A stretch of DNA of 18,319 nucleotides from CAYVFC01 sp964450715 (GTDB lineage: Bacteria; Myxococcota_A; Polyangia; Polyangiales; JAFGIB01), in assembly GCA_964450715.1 (NCBI GenBank), contig CAYVFC010000155.1, positions 1 to 18,319 on the forward strand. Reading direction: 5' to 3'. Positions 14,449 through 18,319 of this stretch are shown here, in pieces (position 1 is the stretch's first letter; each line of letters begins with the position of its first letter). Position numbers and translations under genes: made by a program. The notes beneath the pieces are model-generated. The model was not told the DNA's origin. It did not search any database and was given only the letters and a program-made list of their open reading frames with translations.

Positions 14449-14531
14449 GTCATCTCGACCGGGAAAGCGACGCGAATCGGCTCCGAGGAGGGCTCGAGCT
14501 TCGCTGCGGACGTGGTTCCGGTCGAGATGAC
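14449..14531. repeat. 83-bp REP-like palindrome
   Basis: The ends 14449-14465 (GTCATCTCGACCGGGAA) and 14516-14531 (TTCCGGTCGAGATGAC) are inverted copies differing by one extra base. The terminal TCGAGATGAC is identical to the right end of the palindrome at 3329-3391. The element lies between two minus-strand genes, just beyond the CoA-transferase stop. Confidence 0.75.
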
Positions 14532-14550
14532 AACACGGGGAGGGGGGCGG

Positions 14551-16404
14551 TCAGAGCCGTATGGTGATCTCGTATACCCCTTGCTCCAAGCGCGGAGCCG
14601 TCGGAAGCCCGGCCTTTTCGATCACTTTGAGCATGGAGATGTTGTCGGTCAGTACGTTGGCCACGAGCCCCTGCAGCCCTCGCTGCTTGGCCAGGATGGC
14701 CAGCATCTTGAACAGGTGGGTGGCGATGCCGCGTCCCTGGTACTGCTCGTCCACCACGAAGGCGAGCTCGGCATAGGGGCGTTGCCTCTCCTTGACGAAG
14801 CGCCCCTCGGCGATGAGGTGTTCCCGCCCCATCTCCCCTACCAGGCCTACCACCGAGAGCGTATCGCGGTAGTCGATGTTCACGTACCTCTGCATCTTGG
14901 AGTGGGGCATGCTCTTGATGGGGCTGAAATACCTGTAGTAAACCGCCTCGTCCGAGAAGCGGTAAAACAGCCTCCGCATCTCCTCTTCGTCCGAGGGTTT
15001 GATGGCGCGGAAACGTACCTCCAGCCCACCCTTGAAGGTGTGGCGCGAGGCGATCTCGGCCGGATAAAAGTGGGCGGACTCGGTCAGGAAGATCTGATCC
15101 TGGTAGATGATCCGGTTTTCCCGAGCTTGTTCGACCAGCTCCGGGCGGTCGTCGGGGTGGGCGATGTCGATCAGCGCCTGCGCCCTCTCGCGTACGGTCC
15201 GTCCGCGCAGGGCGGCCACCCCGTACTCGGTGACTACCATATCCACCGAGTCGTGCAGGGTGAACTGGTTGGGGAACTGCTCGACCGAGAGGCGGATGTT
15301 GGCCTCGCCCCGGCGATTGCGGCTGGGAAGCGCGAACACGGTGTAGCCGCCGGTCGAGATGTCCGCGCCGTTGATGAAGTCGATGGCCTCGCCCGGACCG
15401 GCGGCCACCGCGCCCTTGCCGAAATGAAGGGCGATACGGCTTCTCAGGTCTACCTTGCGCGCCGGCATCACGGTCACGAAGCGAGGGTTCTGCCCGATCT
15501 GCACCGGTTGGCAGACCATGTCGATGCCCTGGAACTCCACGAAGGGATTGTTGTCCAGCCACCTCATGAGCTCGGCCGTTCCGATGGCGTACGAGGCCAG
15601 CGACTTGCCCCGAAAGACCCCCTTGTAGCGGTTGCTGACCGCTCCGCTCTCCATCAGATCCATCAGGGCGTCGGTGATGAACGGTGAGTGTATGCCCAGG
15701 TTGCGTTTTCCGGCTAGGTGCGGGGCCAGCGCCTCGAAAAGCGGTCCGATTGAGAAAGCGATGCAGCTCCTGTCTTCGATGACCGAGGCCACGTTGGCCG
15801 CTACCGCGTCGAAAGCCTCGTATAGCGGCCAGCGCGGGAGGTAGATGGGGTCCTCGTCCGATTCGACCAGGTAGTCGAAATCCGAAACGTGCACGAAGGT
15901 GTCTCCGTAGGTGCGGGGGATCCGCGGATTGATCTCGCCTACCTTCAGTTGGGCCTTTTCCATCGCCTGTCGGGCCACGTCCACCGCCACGCCCAGGCTG
16001 CAGTAACCGGCTGCGTCGGGCGGGGTGACCTGGACGAAGGCCGCCTCCACCTGCAGCTGTCGCGAGGCGAACAGCAGGGGGATCTGGGAGAAACGCCTGG
16101 GGATCAGATCTACCCTTCCTTCGGTAATGGCTTCGGCGGCCACGCCCCCGGAATAGAAGGTTTTAAGGCGGTACTTGCGTTCGCGTATCTCTGCCGGCGA
16201 CAGGGCGTCGCCCAGGCTCACCAGCTGGATGAGCTCCAGGTCCTGCAGTCCCTCGAAGCTCGACTTCATCAGCTCCTTGACTAGGGCCCGGGGCTCGGCC
16301 GCACCCGTACCGATGAAGATGCTGGTTCCGGGTGCGAGCTTGCGAACGACCTGGTCCGGTGTCGACAGCTTTTGCCGCCAGTCGACAGCGCTGCTCTGTG
16401 CCAT
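14551..16404 (-). CDS. Acetyl-CoA hydrolase/transferase-family protein fused to a GNAT acetyltransferase domain
   Basis: This 617-residue protein has two parts. Residues about 10-445 match the acetyl-CoA hydrolase / 4-hydroxybutyrate CoA-transferase family, with landmarks NLGIHSPFITDALMDL (236-251), VEFQGIDMVCQPVQIG, FINGADISTGGYTVFALPS and VTEYGVAALRG (391-401). Residues about 461-617 form a GNAT domain with the acetyl-CoA pyrophosphate loop QYQGRG (554-559). This fusion is a recognised architecture. At the position where AbfT-like enzymes have the catalytic Glu after GIHS, this protein has Pro241. It could move or hydrolyse CoA from short acyl-CoAs, or acetylate a protein under CoA control. 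The ATG at 16404 is where family similarity starts; the frame remains open to 16800 through a hairpin without family similarity. Confidence 0.9.
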   Translation of the reverse strand: MAQSSAVDWRQKLSTPDQVVRKLAPGTSIFIGTGAAEPRALVKELMKSSFEGLQDLELIQLVSLGDALSPAEIRERKYRLKTFYSGGVAAEAITEGRVDLIPRRFSQIPLLFASRQLQVEAAFVQVTPPDAAGYCSLGVAVDVARQAMEKAQLKVGEINPRIPRTYGDTFVHVSDFDYLVESDEDPIYLPRWPLYEAFDAVAANVASVIEDRSCIAFSIGPLFEALAPHLAGKRNLGIHSPFITDALMDLMESGAVSNRYKGVFRGKSLASYAIGTAELMRWLDNNPFVEFQGIDMVCQPVQIGQNPRFVTVMPARKVDLRSRIALHFGKGAVAAGPGEAIDFINGADISTGGYTVFALPSRNRRGEANIRLSVEQFPNQFTLHDSVDMVVTEYGVAALRGRTVRERAQALIDIAHPDDRPELVEQARENRIIYQDQIFLTESAHFYPAEIASRHTFKGGLEVRFRAIKPSDEEEMRRLFYRFSDEAVYYRYFSPIKSMPHSKMQRYVNIDYRDTLSVVGLVGEMGREHLIAEGRFVKERQRPYAELAFVVDEQYQGRGIATHLFKMLAILAKQRGLQGLVANVLTDNISMLKVIEKAGLPTAPRLEQGVYEITIRL

Positions 16405-16696
16405 CTGTTTTCTCGGCCTCTGTCCCTCCGCGCGGTGGACTGCCGGAACGCGCGACCATTCCGCGTTCCCGTCGAACAGCGCGGACGGTACGGAGCAGAG
16501 GATATAGGCGGTCGTAGTCTCGCTCAACCGGCAGAGCGGCCGACTCGAAGCCGCATACGGCTTGGTCGAAACCGGGCTCGCGGTCCCGTCGCGTATAGGG
16601 GGCTCTTCGGTTCGACTTGCCGTCCCACCGCGCGCAAAGGCCGCCCGAAAAGGGCGGCCTTTGCGCGCGGTGGGACGGCAGTGGGGGGGGGAAAGG
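16405..16696. other. Intergenic region with a long perfect hairpin
   Basis: This stretch separates the LDLa lipoprotein stop from the CoA-transferase start. It holds the hairpin at 16618-16680. A possible weak minus-strand promoter is present: TTGAGC at 16522-16527 and TATATC at 16501-16506, with a short 15-bp spacing. The open frame across it is judged non-coding. Confidence 0.5.
16618..16680. terminator. Perfect 29-bp-stem hairpin, probable terminator or palindromic element
   Basis: Positions 16618-16646 and 16652-16680 are exact inverted copies around a GAAAA loop. The inner part, AAAGGCCGCCC facing GGGCGGCCTTT, looks like a bidirectional Rho-independent terminator core. It lies 17 bp beyond the stop of the minus-strand LDLa lipoprotein gene. 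The outer GC-rich extension (TGCCGTCCCACCGCGCG) is longer than a terminator needs. Confidence 0.7.
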
Positions 16697-17185
16697 TCAG
16701 CAGTTCTGCTCGTCCGCTCCGTTCGCGCAGTCGGGCTCACCGCCGTCGCAAACCCAGTCCGGCGGAATGCTGTCGCCGTCCCCGCAGTCGAACCACTCAC
16801 CGCCTCCGCTGCCGGCCTCGCTGCCGCCGGCGCCGCCCATGCCGCCCAGCAAGCAGGTCATCGCGGCTGTGCCCTCGGCATTGCAGATGCCGGACTTGAG
16901 CTCGGCCTCGCCAAAGCTGTCGCACTCGAAGTTCGAGGCCGGCTGGTTGCCCGTACACTGGACTAGGGCACGGTTCTCCGCCTGGCAGGTCTGCATACCG
17001 AGCATGGCCTCGCATTCGGTCTTGCACGAGCTCTCGTCGTCGTTGGGGCAGCTCGCCGCCATACCAGCCGCGCAAGCCTTGGCGCACAGGTCGCCTCCGC
17101 CGGACGAGTCGTCGTCATCGTCGCCGCACCCGCCGCCAAGGGCCAGTACGAGCGCGAGTATACTAATCGGCATTCCACTCTTCAT
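16697..17185 (-). CDS. Small lipoprotein with a degenerate LDL-receptor class A-like module
   Basis: The 162-residue precursor has a short signal MKSGMPISILALVLALGGGC with the lipidated Cys at 20, followed by an Asp/Gly linker. A Cys-rich helical region (about 34-111, nine Cys including CAKACAA and SSCKTECEAM) comes next, then a Gly-rich linker. The C-terminal module, about 132-162, contains VCDGGEPDCANGADEQNC. The CDG-x-x-DC-x-x-G-x-DE-x-x-C pattern is the calcium-binding core of LDL-receptor class A repeats. Only four of the six usual Cys are present. GAGGAGGG precedes the ATG at ideal spacing. It is a likely surface or periplasmic protein with a calcium-dependent binding module; its partner is unknown. 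Confidence 0.8.
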   Translation of the reverse strand: MKSGMPISILALVLALGGGCGDDDDDSSGGGDLCAKACAAGMAASCPNDDESSCKTECEAMLGMQTCQAENRALVQCTGNQPASNFECDSFGEAELKSGICNAEGTAAMTCLLGGMGGAGGSEAGSGGGEWFDCGDGDSIPPDWVCDGGEPDCANGADEQNC

Positions 17186-17486
17186 GGATTAATCCCTCCT
17201 CGTTGTTGCCGGCCCAAAGCCGGCGATCAAGTTGCCAGAAAAAGCGTGTGCTCATCGGACGCCTCTTTCGGCCAATGATTCACCCCAGCATAACAGAAAC
17301 GGACGCTCGCCTCTCGCGAATGGCCTGTTCAGGCTATTCGCGAGTTCGTCCTTTCAGCGAAAACGGCGGCTATTGGGGGAACGGGTGCGCCCGAACCGGC
17401 CACCGGTGTACGTTGCCGTTCTAAATGATTTTGATATTTCTATTCGAATCCGGACGAACGAACGCCAAACACGCTAAATACAGCGA
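17186..17486. other. Intergenic region between the winged-helix gene and the LDLa lipoprotein gene
   Basis: It holds two hairpins. GCCGGC at 17208-17213 pairs with GCCGGC at 17219-17224 in the lipoprotein leader. CTCGCGAATGGCCT at 17313-17326 pairs with AGGCTATTCGCGAG at 17331-17344, with one mismatch. The AT-rich part near 17420-17490 follows the winged-helix stop. No gene is seen. Confidence 0.5.
17313..17344. repeat. 14-bp inverted repeat with 4-nt loop
   Basis: CTCGCGAATGGCCT and AGGCTATTCGCGAG pair with a single mismatch around GTTC. It could be a terminator stem for the winged-helix gene (though no U-run follows on either strand) or a protein-binding site upstream of the lipoprotein gene. 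Confidence 0.55.
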
Positions 17487-18011
17487 TTAACTCCCGTTCA
17501 AAACTATTCCGTACCCCTTGCCCCTCACCGACACGATGCATTTGCCCGAGGGCCCTAGCCGGCGGCGCAGAGCGTGTATGTGCACTCTCAGCTTGGAGCT
17601 GTCGGGCGCCTCGGCAGTCTGGAACACCGAGGCGGTGAACTCGTCGAAAGGAATGACGCGGCCGGCGTTTCTAAGGAAATAGGCCAGGAGGTGGAACTGT
17701 AGCGGGGTCAAGGCGACCGCGCGTCCCTGTACGATGGCCGCTCGTTCGAAGGGTGATAGTTCAATAGAAACGGGTGCGGGGTCGGCGTTGGTGGGGGCGC
17801 AGAGCGGTCGAACCGGCGTGGACAAGCGACACTGAGTCCGGATTGCCGGTGTCGTGCCGTTGAAATCGGTGCGTTCAACGGGCTTTCGTGCCGCCGATTC
17901 CGATCCGGATTGCACTTCAACGAGGTAAACCCCCGTCGTCGGTCGATTCCGAGCGTCTTCGACCCGGATAGCGGCAGCGTTGTCGGTTTCTCGTCGCATC
18001 GGGTAGTCCAA
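17487..18011 (-). CDS. Orphan OmpR/PhoB-type winged-helix regulator without receiver domain
   Basis: This 174-residue protein has a C-terminal DNA-binding domain of the OmpR/PhoB class (about 88-172). Visible are the N-terminal strands IVQGRAVALTPLQFHLLAYF, the region VIPFDEFTASVF, the recognition helix SSKLRVHIHALRRRLG and the wing IVSVRGKGYGIV. The N-terminal ~85 residues are not a receiver: they are too short, with no phospho-acceptor Asp/Lys set, and look largely disordered. No membrane segment is present, so it is not ToxR-like. The TTG at 18011 is preferred because an AGAGGG site lies 5-6 nt upstream; the ATG at 17999 is too far from it. It may act by protein level or an unknown ligand. 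The next gene on the same strand, the LDLa lipoprotein, is a possible target. Confidence 0.75.
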   Translation of the reverse strand: MDYPMRRETDNAAAIRVEDARNRPTTGVYLVEVQSGSESAARKPVERTDFNGTTPAIRTQCRLSTPVRPLCAPTNADPAPVSIELSPFERAAIVQGRAVALTPLQFHLLAYFLRNAGRVIPFDEFTASVFQTAEAPDSSKLRVHIHALRRRLGPSGKCIVSVRGKGYGIVLNGS

Positions 18012-18070
18012 GTTTTCCCTCTCTTACGCTGGCGAAGCGGCCGATCGCTCGGTCGCATCTCGCGGGAAAC

Positions 18071-18127
18071 GTTCTATTCCATCTGTTCCTCGCAAGTTCC
18101 GTACCGGAACAACCAGGGCGTTGGTTC
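18071..18127 (-). promoter_or_regulatory. Candidate operator array upstream of the winged-helix gene
   Basis: GTTCC/ATTCC-type pentamers occur at 18076-18080, 18085-18089 and 18096-18100, with GTTCT at 18071-18075. They are followed by an inverted GTTCCG (18096-18101), TAC, CGGAAC (18105-18110), and GGTTCC near 18127. Spacing of 9 to 11 bp suits OmpR/PhoB-class proteins, which bind direct repeats about a helical turn apart. It lies 60-115 bp upstream of the gene, so autoregulation is plausible but unproven. Confidence 0.3.
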
Positions 18128-18319
18128 CTGAGTTGTTTCGCTAAAAAACGGGATTTCGCTCTGTCATCGCGACTCGAGAAGAGGGCATTGGACGGCCAGG
18201 TCCCTTGGAAACGGGCAGCTTTCGCCCACCACGGGCAATAGCTGCTCGGTGAATCGCTTCGGCGTACACGCGTGATCGCTTAACAGCCGGCCCAAACGGT
18301 TTCTGACGGCGATTTACGC
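18128..18319. other. Window end, no supported gene
   Basis: No convincing gene is visible. Two minus-strand frames stay open for about 50-58 codons from near the window edge (stops at 18141-18143 and 18164-18166). Either could be the tail of a gene outside the window, but I recognise no family in them. Confidence 0.4.

Noticed and set aside
16405..16800. 132-residue N-terminal extension of the CoA-transferase/GNAT protein
   Set aside because: It runs through a perfect hairpin and into the opposite end of the lipoprotein gene, is rich in Arg/Ser/Pro/Thr without family similarity, and the family start is at 16404.
18128..18319. Possible 3' end of a minus-strand gene entering the window
   Set aside because: Two different minus frames are open for only 50-58 codons; neither shows a recognisable motif or a choice-deciding signal.

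Overview
The window is GC-rich bacterial chromosome with short intergenic gaps and many intergenic palindromes. Several features point to a deltaproteobacterial or Myxococcota-like organism with anaerobic or facultative respiration. These are secreted cysteine-rich lipoproteins with MopE-type metal-binding motifs and an LDL-receptor class A-like module, a CoA-transferase/GNAT fusion, and a Tat-exported molybdopterin reductase operon. The assignment rests on protein style only; there is no rRNA or other phylogenetic marker in the window.

Layout. Positions 1-640 are repeat debris around the 3' end of what looks like a REP-associated (Y1/RAYT) transposase, followed by a 188-bp nested palindrome. 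Positions 640-1516 (minus) hold a VapBC-type toxin-antitoxin pair whose two genes are separated by a 177-bp inverted-repeat-bounded segment; this segment encodes a 70-residue ORF coupled to both neighbours by TAATG and TGATG overlaps. gdhA (1830-3176, plus) is a complete glutamate dehydrogenase gene with a terminator-like hairpin behind it.

The centre of the window (3585-9390, plus) is a tight six-gene operon. It encodes an ArsR-family repressor, a Tat-exported PsrA/PhsA-like molybdopterin oxidoreductase, a four-cluster ferredoxin subunit, two YeeE/YedE-type sulfur-transport membrane proteins, and an NrfD/PsrC-like quinone-side anchor. The second YeeE protein carries a rhodanese-like domain that lacks the usual active-site Cys and ends in a flexible basic tail terminating Gly-Gly-Cys-Gly, reminiscent of the SoxY sulfur-carrier arm. 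By membrane topology this domain should face the periplasm, where the reductase also works. The operon reads as a reduced-sulfur (polysulfide or thiosulfate-like) respiratory reductase combined with sulfane-sulfur handling, controlled by a possible thiol-persulfide sensor. The substrate is inferred, not shown.

Downstream are a HAD phosphatase-like gene whose stop codon lies inside an inverted-repeat element, a YVTN-type beta-propeller lipoprotein, and, on the minus strand, an alpha/beta hydrolase, a roughly 53-Cys secreted lipoprotein, a CoA-transferase/GNAT fusion, a small LDLa-like lipoprotein and an orphan OmpR/PhoB-type winged-helix protein lacking a receiver domain. Seven palindromic or inverted-repeat elements of about 60-190 bp lie between or at the ends of genes, suggesting a genome heavily seeded by REP/MITE-like sequences.
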